The position numbers were made by a program, and so were the translations under genes. Below, piece after piece: positions 17,077 to 25,425 of a stretch of 42,010 bases of DNA (the stretch's first letter is position 1; each line of letters opens with the position of its first letter). The stretch lies in NCBI RefSeq assembly GCF_023256195.1, contig NZ_JAGDWX010000004.1:1-42010 (forward strand), given 5' to 3'. Under the pieces are notes generated by a model that made no database searches, was not told the origin of the DNA, and saw only the letters and a list, made by a program, of their open reading frames with translations. This DNA is from Acidithiobacillus sp. GTDB taxonomy: Bacteria > Pseudomonadota > Gammaproteobacteria > Acidithiobacillales > Acidithiobacillaceae.

Positions 17077-18024
17077 TCAGTCCATGAACAGGGAGCTGAC
17101 GGAGTCCTCTTCGGCGATACGACGGATGGTCTCGGCCAGCAGTTCGGCTACGGACAGAACCCGTATCTTGCTGCAGCTGGCAGACTCCTCCCGGAGGGGG
17201 ATGGTGTCGGTGACCACCAGCTCGTCCAAGTCCGAGGCGGCGATGCGCGCCGTGGCGGAGCCGGAGAGCACGGGATGGGTGCAGTAGGCGGAAACGCGCA
17301 GGGCGCCTCGCTCCTTGAGGGCGTGGGCGGCTTCACAGAGGGTGTTGGCGGTGTCGACCATGTCGTCCACGAGCACGCAGCTGCGCCCACGGACATCACC
17401 GATGATGTTCATCACCACCGATTCGTTGGGCCGGGGACGGCGCTTGTCGATGATGGCCAAATCCACTTCCAGACGTTTGGCGATGGCCCGTGCCCGCACC
17501 ACACCCCCCACGTCCGGCGAGACCACCATGAGATCGGGATAATTCTGACGCCAGATGTCGCCCAAGAGGATGGGTGAGGCGTAGATATTGTCTACCGGTA
17601 CATCGAAGAAGCCTTGGATCTGGTCGGCGTGCAGGTCCATGGTGAGGACGCGGTTGGCACCGGCCCGGGTGATGAGATCGGCCACCAGTTTTGCGGTGAT
17701 GGCAGTGCGGGAGCGGGATTTGCGATCCTGCCGGGCGTAGCCGTAGTAGGGAATCACCGCCGTGATGCGGTCGGCGGAGGCGCGCTTGAAAGCATCGATG
17801 AGGGTCAGAAGTTCCATCAGGTGATCGTTGGTGGGCGCGCAGGTAGGCTGGATGGCGAAGACATCCCGACCACGGACGTTCTCGAGAATCTCGACGAAGA
17901 CCTCGCCATCGCTGAAGGTACTGACATCGGCGCGGCCCAGGGGGACCTGCAGGAAGCGCGCCACCTGGGTCGCGAGGCGGGGATTGGCATTCCCGCTGAA
18001 GACCATGAGATTACCGTGGGACAT
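17077..18024 (-). CDS. prs: Ribose-phosphate pyrophosphokinase
   Basis: Makes PRPP from ribose 5-phosphate and ATP for nucleotide, His and Trp synthesis. The 315 residues are the standard length. Recognisable blocks: [34 protein letters not shown] (ATP-binding flexible-loop region), [17 protein letters not shown] (class I signature), and the PRPP loop [17 protein letters not shown]. Follows tRNA-Gln by 46 bases, the usual gammaproteobacterial order. Downstream, however, the customary rplY and pth are missing and a receptor gene lies there instead, transcribed convergently. Confidence 0.97.
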   Translation of the reverse strand: MSHGNLMVFSGNANPRLATQVARFLQVPLGRADVSTFSDGEVFVEILENVRGRDVFAIQPTCAPTNDHLMELLTLIDAFKRASADRITAVIPYYGYARQDRKSRSRTAITAKLVADLITRAGANRVLTMDLHADQIQGFFDVPVDNIYASPILLGDIWRQNYPDLMVVSPDVGGVVRARAIAKRLEVDLAIIDKRRPRPNESVVMNIIGDVRGRSCVLVDDMVDTANTLCEAAHALKERGALRVSAYCTHPVLSGSATARIAASDLDELVVTDTIPLREESASCSKIRVLSVAELLAETIRRIAEEDSVSSLFMD

Positions 18025-18070
18025 GCTGGAAGACTTCCTTTGACTCGGGCTCAGGGCGCGACGATGAAAT

Positions 18071-18145
18071 TGGCTGGGGCGCCAGGATTCGAACCTGGGA
18101 ATGCCGGAATCAAAATCCGGTGCCTTACCGCTTGGCTACGCCCCA
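18071..18145 (-). tRNA. tRNA-Gln (anticodon TTG)
   Basis: Minus-strand cloverleaf: acceptor TGGGGCG paired with CGCCCCA, D arm with AGCGGTAAGG, anticodon stem CCGGA/TCCGG around loop TTTTGAT (anticodon TTG), T arm CCAGG-TTCGAAT-CCTGG, discriminator G and encoded CCA. U1-A72 is typical of glutamine tRNA. It lies between ispE and prs, the position it holds in many relatives. Confidence 0.96.
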
Positions 18146-18149
18146 AAAA

Positions 18150-19001
18150 TCAATCCTTGACCAGATCGTGCAACGGGTGGCGGTTGCGGCCTTGGACCAC
18201 CCAGGCCCGCCAGCCCTCGGGCAGCCCGGCCAGGAGGTTTTCCGGCTCCACCCCGTCACCGAGACGACCGAAACAACAGGCGCCACTGCCCGTGAGCATG
18301 GGTTCCACCAGACCGGCTGTCGCCATCCAGCGCAGGCAGTCATCCACCGCCGGATACAGCTGCCGCACCAGCTCCTCGAGCGTATTGGTCGGGGCTTCGG
18401 CCAAGAACGCCGATATTGTGATGGGGGGGTGTCGACGTGTCAATCGAGGATGCCGGAAGATTGCCGCGGTCTGCACGGAGACACCGGGATGGATCAAGAA
18501 AAAGCGGGGTTCCGATAGCTCCGGCAGGGCCTGCAAGCGTTCGCCGATGCCTTCGGCCCAGGCGCTGCGACCAAAGAGAAACACCGGGACGTCGGCACCG
18601 AGGCGCAGTCCGAGCTGCATGAGGTCCGGGCGCTTCAGGCCACAGCCCCAAAGCTGGTTGAGGACCATGAGGGTGGTAGCGGCATCGGACGACCCGCCCC
18701 CCAGACCACCGCCCATGGGCAGGGACTTGTGCAGGGTGATGGCCACACCTTCGCGACACCCCGTCTCGTCCGCCAGCAGGCGGGCCGCGCGCAGACAGAG
18801 ATCCTGCTCCTCAGGAACGCCGGCGAGTTCGGGCGAACGGTGAAAATGCCCGGCGGAAAGGGAATGGAATTCCAGGGTATCGGCGAGATCGAGGTACTGG
18901 AATACCGTCTGCAGCAGATGGTAACCGTCTTCCCGTTGGCCGACGACGCGCAGCATGCGGTTGATCTTGGCTGGAGCGGGAAAGGCCTCGACAGCGCTCA
19001 T
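18150..19001 (-). CDS. ispE: 4-diphosphocytidyl-2-C-methyl-D-erythritol kinase
   Basis: ATP-dependent kinase of the MEP pathway for isoprenoids. 283 residues from the ATG at 19001, which overlaps the lolB stop as ATGA; the frame continues upstream but only as a lolB shadow. PAPAKINRMLRV with the active-site Lys opens the protein, GYHLLQTVFQYLD follows, and the GHMP ATP loop reads PMGGGLGGGSSDAA. The C-terminal block MLTGSGACCFG is the third GHMP motif. Ends four bases before tRNA-Gln. Confidence 0.96.
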   Translation of the reverse strand: MSAVEAFPAPAKINRMLRVVGQREDGYHLLQTVFQYLDLADTLEFHSLSAGHFHRSPELAGVPEEQDLCLRAARLLADETGCREGVAITLHKSLPMGGGLGGGSSDAATTLMVLNQLWGCGLKRPDLMQLGLRLGADVPVFLFGRSAWAEGIGERLQALPELSEPRFFLIHPGVSVQTAAIFRHPRLTRRHPPITISAFLAEAPTNTLEELVRQLYPAVDDCLRWMATAGLVEPMLTGSGACCFGRLGDGVEPENLLAGLPEGWRAWVVQGRNRHPLHDLVKD

Positions 19002-19612
19002 GAGCCCGCCCCCAGTTGCCAACGGGTTACCGCCAGGCGCAGGCGCACGCCCTCGGGCCCGTCCGCCTGCAGCAGGCTCGGCATCTGCAATCCACCCACG
19101 GCGCCATAGCGGAGGTAATGGATGTCCCAGTCGCCGCTGTGCAGAGTTTCCGGCAGGCCCTCGGCATTGCGCTGCACGGCGCTGGCGCCGCTGGTGAGGC
19201 CCAGCATCCACAGAGGCAACTCCCGCGCCGGCAGCTGTACGTGCAGCACCTTGGCAAGGAGCGCTTCCAGGCTCTGCGCTTTTTCCCGCTTGCCATCGAT
19301 GGTCTGCAGTTCGGCGCCATCGCTGTCCGCCGTCAAACGGGCGACCGTGCGTCCCAGGGGATCGTAGATGGAGAGTTCCTGGTGCGCAGGGCCTTCCCGC
19401 CAACGGTAGGAGAAGCTCTCGCTGCCACGGGCGGTCTGGATGGAGGCGGAACCACTCGCCTGCCACTCCTTGAGGCTGTACAGGACCTGGGCGCGCTCCT
19501 CACTGGGCAGGGTGAGAGGCGAGGCTGCGACATGCGGCGGCGGCACGCTGGCGCAGCCATCCAGAAAGCCAAGGAGCAACAGCGATAGCAGAAAGGCACG
19601 AGTCCGGCTCAT
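18998..19612 (-). CDS. lolB: Outer-membrane lipoprotein receptor LolB
   Basis: 204 residues. Accepts lipoproteins from LolA and inserts them in the outer membrane. Assigned from size, lipoprotein signal, and position between a TPR lipoprotein and ispE; residues such as SGSASIQTARGSESFSYRWR and LSIYDPLGRTVARL match the LolB fold entry strands. The lipobox is odd: LDGC, with Asp at -2 where Ala, Ser or Thr is usual, giving lipidated Cys20. Both ends overlap neighbours by four bases. Confidence 0.88.
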   Translation of the reverse strand: MSRTRAFLLSLLLLGFLDGCASVPPPHVAASPLTLPSEERAQVLYSLKEWQASGSASIQTARGSESFSYRWREGPAHQELSIYDPLGRTVARLTADSDGAELQTIDGKREKAQSLEALLAKVLHVQLPARELPLWMLGLTSGASAVQRNAEGLPETLHSGDWDIHYLRYGAVGGLQMPSLLQADGPEGVRLRLAVTRWQLGAGS

Positions 19613-21261
19613 CGTTGTAAGGCCTTTTTCAGTACGGCGCTATCTGGGTGGGCACGCAGGGCCTCGCGCCAGATCGCGCGCGCCTCGTCCTTGCGGCCGA
19701 GATCCCAAAGTACCTGCCCCAGATGTTCGCCCACCTCGGCATCGGGGCGCAGTTGCTGCCAGGCCTCCTGGAGGTAGGGCAGGGCCTGGCTGTCCTTGCC
19801 TTGGCGATGATAGAGCCAGCCGACGCTGTCCAGGATCGCCGGATCCTTGGGCGCGAGCTGCAGTGCCTTCTGCAGAAGACTCGCGGCACGCTCCAGGTGC
19901 TGGTTTCGCTCCAGGAGACTGTAGCCGAGGAAGTTATAGGCGGCAGCATCGTTGGGATCGAGGCGGATCACCTCGGTCATGGCCTGTTCCATGGCGGGAT
20001 AATCCTTCGCCTGCTCCGCCTGTACCCCCGCCTCGAACCAAAGCTGGGCGTTCTGCGGATGCTTGGTCAAGGCCCCTTGCAGGACCTTGCGAGCTGCTGC
20101 GCGGGCACCAGAGTCCGCCAGCAGCTGGGCCTCGAAGAGGGCAATCTGGGCATTGTCCGGATGCTCCCGAGCGAGGCTGTCCAGATCTGCCAGAGCCTTT
20201 TCTCGCCGGCCCAGTCGATATTCTGCCTGGGCAATGTGTAGGCGCAGGTCTGTCGCCAGAGCCGGGTCCTGAATCCGCTGAAAATACTGCAGCGCGACGT
20301 TCCAGTGCGCTTGGGCTTCCGCTAGTAGTCCCAGATAATACAAAGGGATGGGAGACTGTGGCGCGAGCTCGCGGGCGCGCTCCAGTGCACCCTGCGCAAC
20401 GCTCCACTGGGAGTTCTGCAGGGCGACGAGGCCCAGCGACACCCAGAGTTCTGGGTTTTCCGGATCTTCGCGGGTCAGTTTCTGCAGTACCCGCATGGCC
20501 TGCTCCTGCCCGCCTACCTGCAGATACAAGGCGGCAAGATAGCGCTGGGCATCGAGATCGCTGGGGTGGTGCGCGGTGAAGGCCTGGATGCTCTGCAAGG
20601 CCACCGTTGGGCCCTGCTGTTGGCGCAGGGCCTCTGCCAAGGCGACGGCGATGCGGCCATCGTCGGGCTGGAGGGCAGCCGCCTGACGCAGGGCGGTGAC
20701 GGCCGCCTGCGGACGATTTTCGGCAAGGTAGATGCGACCGAGATTGAAGTAGGCGCTGGCGGAGTCGGGATGGCTCTGGACGAAGTTCTGGAGCAGCCGC
20801 TCAGCGTCGCCGCTACGCCCGTGTTCTGCCAGCAAAGCGGCCAGTTGCTCGGTCACGGTGGCGTCCTCGGGAAAACGTGCAAGGGTGGCTTGCAGGAGGG
20901 CGATGGCCTTCTGATCTTCTCCTTTGGCCAACAGGAGTGCTGCCTCATAACGGGCGGCCTCGGGATCGTCCGGTGCCGTCTGGCGCCACAGACGCGCCCA
21001 GCGCAGGGCGTCGCGCTGGTCACCGAAGCGCGCGGCCGCTTTGGTCGCGGCGGCCAGGACATTGGCCTGTGGCGCGAGCTCCACGGATTTCTGCCAAGCG
21101 GGCAGAGCTATCTCCGCACGCCCCTGGGTCGTCGCAAACTCCGCCGTGAGCAGGTAATAGAGTGTTTCGCCGCGGAGCTCCTCAGGGTCGGTGGCGGCAC
21201 ATCCGGACAGGGGCAGGAGCAGCGTCAGTCCCAAAGACAGCGTCCACCATCCCTTGCCCAT
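19609..21261 (-). CDS. TPR-repeat lipoprotein
   Basis: 550 residues. Signal sequence ends in LSGC (Cys21), so the protein is membrane-anchored in the periplasm or outer membrane. The rest is an array of about twelve 34-residue tetratricopeptide repeats, for example SAYFNLGRIYLAENRPQAAV, LWVSLGLVALQNSQWSVAQG and AYNFLGYSLLERNQ. Such proteins scaffold complexes. In many proteobacteria a TPR lipoprotein precedes lolB-ispE, as here, but its partner is not known. First gene of the minus-strand group and divergent from hemA. Confidence 0.92.
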   Translation of the reverse strand: MGKGWWTLSLGLTLLLPLSGCAATDPEELRGETLYYLLTAEFATTQGRAEIALPAWQKSVELAPQANVLAAATKAAARFGDQRDALRWARLWRQTAPDDPEAARYEAALLLAKGEDQKAIALLQATLARFPEDATVTEQLAALLAEHGRSGDAERLLQNFVQSHPDSASAYFNLGRIYLAENRPQAAVTALRQAAALQPDDGRIAVALAEALRQQQGPTVALQSIQAFTAHHPSDLDAQRYLAALYLQVGGQEQAMRVLQKLTREDPENPELWVSLGLVALQNSQWSVAQGALERARELAPQSPIPLYYLGLLAEAQAHWNVALQYFQRIQDPALATDLRLHIAQAEYRLGRREKALADLDSLAREHPDNAQIALFEAQLLADSGARAAARKVLQGALTKHPQNAQLWFEAGVQAEQAKDYPAMEQAMTEVIRLDPNDAAAYNFLGYSLLERNQHLERAASLLQKALQLAPKDPAILDSVGWLYHRQGKDSQALPYLQEAWQQLRPDAEVGEHLGQVLWDLGRKDEARAIWREALRAHPDSAVLKKALQR

Positions 21262-21316
21262 GGTCCTCTATCCCCATCCTGTTCGATGGGCGCACGATAG
21301 CGCCTCCCTTGCCGGC

Positions 21317-21345
21317 TTGCAATCGGCCGGTGCCTTCGCGACAAT
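21317..21345 (+). promoter_or_regulatory. Candidate hemA promoter
   Basis: TTGCAA (21317-21322), 17-base spacer, GACAAT (21340-21345). Transcription from about 21352 would give a leader of roughly 30 bases before the presumed ATT start at 21384. Confidence 0.35.
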
Positions 21346-21383
21346 CCACGGGTTAGTGAATCACGCAGCGGACGGATTCGGTC

Positions 21384-22646
21384 ATTTACTGCTTCGGTAT
21401 CAGTCATCACGGCGCACCCATCGAACTGCGCGAGAAAGTGGCCTTCTCTCCCGAGCAGTTGCCCGCGGCTCATCGCGATCTCCTGGACCGGCAGCTGGCA
21501 CGAGAGGCGCTCATCCTCTCCACTTGCAACCGCACCGAAATATACGCCCATGGTCTCGCCGAGGGCGGCCCGGAGCTTCTGCGGAATTGGCTGTGCACCT
21601 TTCACGGCCTCGACCCCTCTATCCTTGCGGGGCAGGGCTTCCAGTATCGCGGTGCGGACGTCGCCCGGCACCTCTTCCGGGTGGCCTGCGGTCTGGATTC
21701 CATGATCATCGGTGAGCCGCAGATCCTCGGACAGATCAAGGATGCGTATCAGATCGCCGCCGATGTGGGGGCCACCGGTCCCGTGCTCAACCGACTTTTG
21801 CACTGGGCCTTTCGGGTGGCCAAGCGGGTGCGGACGGAGACGGCCATCGGCGCCGCTCCCGTCAGCGTGGCCTACGCGGCCGTGAGCTTGGCGAAGCAGG
21901 TGCTGGGGACGCTGGAGGGTCGACAGGTACTGCTCATCGGTGCCGGCGAGACCATAGAACTGGTTGCCACCCACCTGCGTGAGCACGAGGTGGGCGGCTT
22001 TCGGGTGGCGAATCGCAGCCGTGAGCGGGCAGATGCCCTGGCGGAAAAATTCGGCGGCAGTGCCCACGGCCTGCACGAGATCCCGGCCCTGTTGAAGGAA
22101 GCGGACCTGGTCGTCAGCTGTACGGCGAGTACGGAACCCATCCTGTCCGAGTCGCTGGTGCGCCAGGTACAGGGGGAGCGTGGCGGGCGCCACCTGCTGC
22201 TCCTCGACCTTGCGGTACCGCGCGACATCGCGGCTGGAGTCGGCCAGCTGGATGGCTGCTTCCTGTATACTCTGGACGATCTCAACGACATCACCCAGGC
22301 GGGCATCCAGGCGCGGCGCGAGGCGGCGGAGGCGGCCGAGGCGATCATCAACGACGAGGTGGCCGATTTTCAGCGCTGGCGCGACAGCCTCGACGTGGTC
22401 CCGGCCATTCGCCGTCTGCGCGAGCACGTCGAGCAGGCGCGTCAGGATGAATTGAAACGCTTCTACCACTATCTGGATCAAGGTCAGGATCCGCGAATGG
22501 TACTCGAGTCCTTCTCCAAGGCCCTGATGAACAAGGTTCTGCACGATCCCATTTCCACCTTGCGCCAGCCCTGTCAGGAAGCCACCAGCGAGGCCCTGGT
22601 CGCTTCCCTGGACATTCTTTTTCATCTCAGCGACGCCGAGGGATGA
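21384..22646 (+). CDS. hemA: Glutamyl-tRNA reductase, apparent non-canonical start
   Basis: First committed enzyme of C5 tetrapyrrole synthesis: reduces Glu-tRNA(Glu) to glutamate semialdehyde. The conserved N-terminus ([20 protein letters not shown]) lies in frame but has no ATG, GTG or TTG before it: a TGA stop is at 21357-21359, and the codons up to ATT at 21384 include none. A GTG at 21438 would delete the conserved block. I take ATT 21384, by analogy with MxxxGISHH starts, giving 420 residues; ATC 21360 is an alternative, as is a sequencing frameshift (a GTG at 21356 lies in another frame). Catalytic Cys48 is in [26 protein letters not shown] and the NADPH loop VLLIGAGE are intact. Overlaps prfA as ATGA. 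Confidence 0.93.
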   Translation: MYCFGISHHGAPIELREKVAFSPEQLPAAHRDLLDRQLAREALILSTCNRTEIYAHGLAEGGPELLRNWLCTFHGLDPSILAGQGFQYRGADVARHLFRVACGLDSMIIGEPQILGQIKDAYQIAADVGATGPVLNRLLHWAFRVAKRVRTETAIGAAPVSVAYAAVSLAKQVLGTLEGRQVLLIGAGETIELVATHLREHEVGGFRVANRSRERADALAEKFGGSAHGLHEIPALLKEADLVVSCTASTEPILSESLVRQVQGERGGRHLLLLDLAVPRDIAAGVGQLDGCFLYTLDDLNDITQAGIQARREAAEAAEAIINDEVADFQRWRDSLDVVPAIRRLREHVEQARQDELKRFYHYLDQGQDPRMVLESFSKALMNKVLHDPISTLRQPCQEATSEALVASLDILFHLSDAEG

Positions 22647-23740
22647 GTCTCAGTCCACGTCTGCAAGCTCAGCTGGAGCAGCTGGCCGAGCGCGCCGAAG
22701 AATTGCAGCAGGCCCTGGCGAGTCCCGAGGTGCTGCAGGACAACGCGCGCTTTCAGGCTTTTTCCCGCGAGCTGGGCGATATCCAGCCGGTGCTCGAACT
22801 CTTGCGTGCCCATGAGGATCAGCGGCGGCGCTGGGAAGAGGCCCAGGAGATCCTGCACGAGGAGCGCGACCCCGAACTGCGGGCCTTGGCCGAGGAGGAT
22901 CGGCAGGATACCGAGGCGGAGCTCGCGCGTATCGAAGCCGCCCTCCAGCTGCGCCTCTTGCCCCGTGACCCCAACGACGAGCGCAACGTATTCCTGGAGA
23001 TCCGGGCGGGCACGGGCGGCGAGGAGGCGGCGCTGTTCGCGGCCGATCTCGCGCGCATGTACACCCGCTACGCCGAGGCTCGGGGCTTTGGCGTGACGGT
23101 CCTGTCGAGCACCGAGTCCGAGCGGGGCGGATACAAGGAAATCGTGCTGGAGATCAGTGGACGTGGGGCCTATTCTCGGCTGAAGTTCGAGTCGGGTGGG
23201 CATCGTGTGCAGCGGGTGCCGGAGACGGAATCCCAAGGTCGCATCCACACCTCGGCCTGTACCGTCGCCGTCCTGCCGGAGGTGGACGCCGTCAACGAGA
23301 TCAGCATCCAGCCCAGCGATCTGCGCATCGATACCTATCGGGCCAGCGGTGCGGGTGGGCAGCACGTCAACAAGACCGACTCGGCCATACGCATCACCCA
23401 CCTGCCCTCGGGACTGGTGGTCGCCTGTCAGGAGGACCGCTCCCAGCACAAGAATCGCGCACGGGCCATGGCACTGCTGCAGGCGCGCCTGCTGGAGATG
23501 GCACGGGAGAAACAGCAGAGCTCCACGGCCGCCACGCGGCGTTCCCTGATTGGCTCCGGCGATCGTTCCGAGCGCATCCGCACCTACAATTTCCCCCAGG
23601 GGCGGATCACCGATCACCGTATCAACCTGACGATCTATCGTCTGGAGGCGGTGCTGGGGGGCGACCTGGATGCTCTCATCGACCCCCTCATCCAGGAACA
23701 TCAGGCCGAGCTTCTGGCGCAGAGTGCTGACCTGAGCTGA
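22643..23740 (+). CDS. prfA: Peptide chain release factor 1
   Basis: 365 residues; terminates translation at UAA and UAG. The GGQ loop ([16 protein letters not shown]) contacts the peptidyl transferase centre. The codon-recognition tripeptide PxT reads PET in [16 protein letters not shown]. Start overlaps hemA stop, and its own stop overlaps the start of prmC, which encodes the enzyme that methylates the GGQ glutamine: a conserved functional set. Confidence 0.97.
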   Translation: MSLSPRLQAQLEQLAERAEELQQALASPEVLQDNARFQAFSRELGDIQPVLELLRAHEDQRRRWEEAQEILHEERDPELRALAEEDRQDTEAELARIEAALQLRLLPRDPNDERNVFLEIRAGTGGEEAALFAADLARMYTRYAEARGFGVTVLSSTESERGGYKEIVLEISGRGAYSRLKFESGGHRVQRVPETESQGRIHTSACTVAVLPEVDAVNEISIQPSDLRIDTYRASGAGGQHVNKTDSAIRITHLPSGLVVACQEDRSQHKNRARAMALLQARLLEMAREKQQSSTAATRRSLIGSGDRSERIRTYNFPQGRITDHRINLTIYRLEAVLGGDLDALIDPLIQEHQAELLAQSADLS

Positions 23741-24603
23741 TGGCCGTGCCCGCTGATCCCGTGCCCATTGTCGAGGTTCAGCGCCGCCTGGCGCGGGCCC
23801 TTGCAGAGGTCAGCGACCAGCCGCAGGCAGAAGCGCGCTGGCTGCTGGAAGCCAGTCTGGCCTGGGATGCCGCCACCCTGCTGCGCCGCGCCGACGAGTC
23901 CCTGCCGACACAGCTCCAGACCCGGCTGCAGACGCTCCTTGCGCGCCGCCTGGCCGGTGAGCCCCTGGCCTACTGTCTGGGCCGCGCGCCCTTCCTGGAT
24001 TTCGAGCTGGAGGTGTCACCGGCGGTGCTTATCCCGCGCGCCGATACGGAGGTACTGGTGGAAGCCGCCCTGGAGCGCATGCCCGTCGATGCCGCCACGC
24101 AAGTCCTCGATCTCGGAACGGGTTCTGGCGCCGTCGCCCTGGCCATTGCCCGCAGCCGACCTCGGGCGCGTGTCACCGCCGTCGACAAAAGTGCCGCGGC
24201 CCTCACCGTGGCCGAGCGCAACGGCCGGGCTCTGGGAGTTGAGGTCCAGTGGCAACTGGGGCATTGGTGTCGCGATCTGCCACCGGGACAGCGCTTCGAT
24301 CTGGTGCTGAGTAACCCCCCCTACTTGGCCGCCGACGACCGGCACCTAGCGGATTTGAGCCACGAACCTACCCTTGCCCTGGTGGCTGGACCCACGGGCT
24401 ACGAGGCTTTCACGGAAATCCTCCGGCAGATCGGCGGCCGCCTACGTGGTGGTGCCTGGCTGCTCTTCGAGCATGGCTGGGAGCAGGGGCCGGGCGTGCG
24501 CGAAAGACTGCGGGCAGCGGGTTTTACCGCGGTCTTCGCTCAGTATGACCAGGCGGGTCGGGAGCGGGTGAGCGGTGGTCGGTGGACGGGCATCCATGCC
24601 TGA
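23740..24603 (+). CDS. prmC: Release-factor glutamine N5-methyltransferase
   Basis: 287 residues. SAM-dependent enzyme modifying the GGQ glutamine of RF1 and RF2. N-terminal helical domain recognises the factor (ALAEVSDQPQAEARWLL, PLAYCLGRAPFLDFELEV). The SAM-binding loop is LDLGTGSGAVALAIA and the catalytic NPPY is in DLVLSNPPYLAADD. One-base overlap with prfA (TGATG) and eight-base overlap with mutM. Confidence 0.96.
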   Translation: MAVPADPVPIVEVQRRLARALAEVSDQPQAEARWLLEASLAWDAATLLRRADESLPTQLQTRLQTLLARRLAGEPLAYCLGRAPFLDFELEVSPAVLIPRADTEVLVEAALERMPVDAATQVLDLGTGSGAVALAIARSRPRARVTAVDKSAAALTVAERNGRALGVEVQWQLGHWCRDLPPGQRFDLVLSNPPYLAADDRHLADLSHEPTLALVAGPTGYEAFTEILRQIGGRLRGGAWLLFEHGWEQGPGVRERLRAAGFTAVFAQYDQAGRERVSGGRWTGIHA

Positions 24604-25408
24604 ATTGCCCGAAGTGGAAGTCACTCGCCTGGCACTGGCCCCCCATCTGGAGGGCCAGACCCTGACCGGCGCGGTGGTGCGTCAAGGAAGCTTGCGCTGG
24701 CCCGTGCCGGCAGAGCTGGGCACACTGCTGCGCGGACGCGTCGTGCTGCGTCTGCGCCGACGCGGCAAGTACCTGATGGTAGATTTCGCGACGGGCCAGC
24801 TCCTGCTGCATCTCGGCATGAGCGGGAGTCTGCGCCTGCTGCCCCAGGATCTCGCGCCCGCGATCCACGATCACGTCGATATCCTCCTTGCCGACGGTCG
24901 ATGCCTGCGCTTTCGGGATCCTCGGCGCTTTGGGCTGATCCTGTGGAATGCCGAGGGTGCGACCCACCCGCTGCTGCGAGACCTTGGACCAGAGCCTTTG
25001 GCGCCGGATTTTTCCGGTGAAACGCTCTACCGACGCAGTCGCGGCCGACAGCAAGCGGTGAAGAGCTTTCTCATGGACGCGCACACGGTCGTGGGCGTGG
25101 GCAACATCTACGCCAATGAGAGTCTGTTCCGGGCGGGGATCGACCCCCGCCGCGCCGCCGGTCGCATCTCGGCCGCACGCTATGAAGTTCTGGTCACAGC
25201 CATTGGCGAAGTGCTGCGCGAGGCCATCGCCCAGGGCGGCACGACCTTGCGCGACTTTCTGCAGCCCGATGGCGGCAATGGCTATTTTCGACTATCTCTG
25301 CAGGCGTACGGAAGAGAGGGGGAGCCCTGCACACGCTGCGGTCGGACCCTGCGTGGCCTTCGCCTGGGCGGACGCGCCACGGTCTTCTGTCCGAATTGCC
25401 AACGTTAG
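24596..25408 (+). CDS. mutM: Formamidopyrimidine-DNA glycosylase
   Basis: 270 residues from the ATG at 24596 so that the protein begins MPELPEVEV: Pro2 and Glu3 are catalytic after Met removal. Excises 8-oxoguanine and other oxidised purines. Lys58 in RRRGKYL, the helix-two-turn-helix block VVGVGNIYANESLF, and the C-terminal zinc finger CTRC-x16-CPNC are complete. Oxidative damage repair fits a metal-exposed aerobe, but the gene is universal. Confidence 0.97.
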   Translation: MPELPEVEVTRLALAPHLEGQTLTGAVVRQGSLRWPVPAELGTLLRGRVVLRLRRRGKYLMVDFATGQLLLHLGMSGSLRLLPQDLAPAIHDHVDILLADGRCLRFRDPRRFGLILWNAEGATHPLLRDLGPEPLAPDFSGETLYRRSRGRQQAVKSFLMDAHTVVGVGNIYANESLFRAGIDPRRAAGRISAARYEVLVTAIGEVLREAIAQGGTTLRDFLQPDGGNGYFRLSLQAYGREGEPCTRCGRTLRGLRLGGRATVFCPNCQR

Positions 25409-25425
25409 TCGCACAGGAGCGTCCG

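Noticed and set aside
17614-18843. 409-residue plus-strand frame across prs, tRNA-Gln and ispE
   Set aside because: It runs through a tRNA and two conserved genes in antisense; low-complexity shadow.
21225-22625. 466-residue minus-strand frame opposite hemA
   Set aside because: Shadow of the hemA reading frame without domains.
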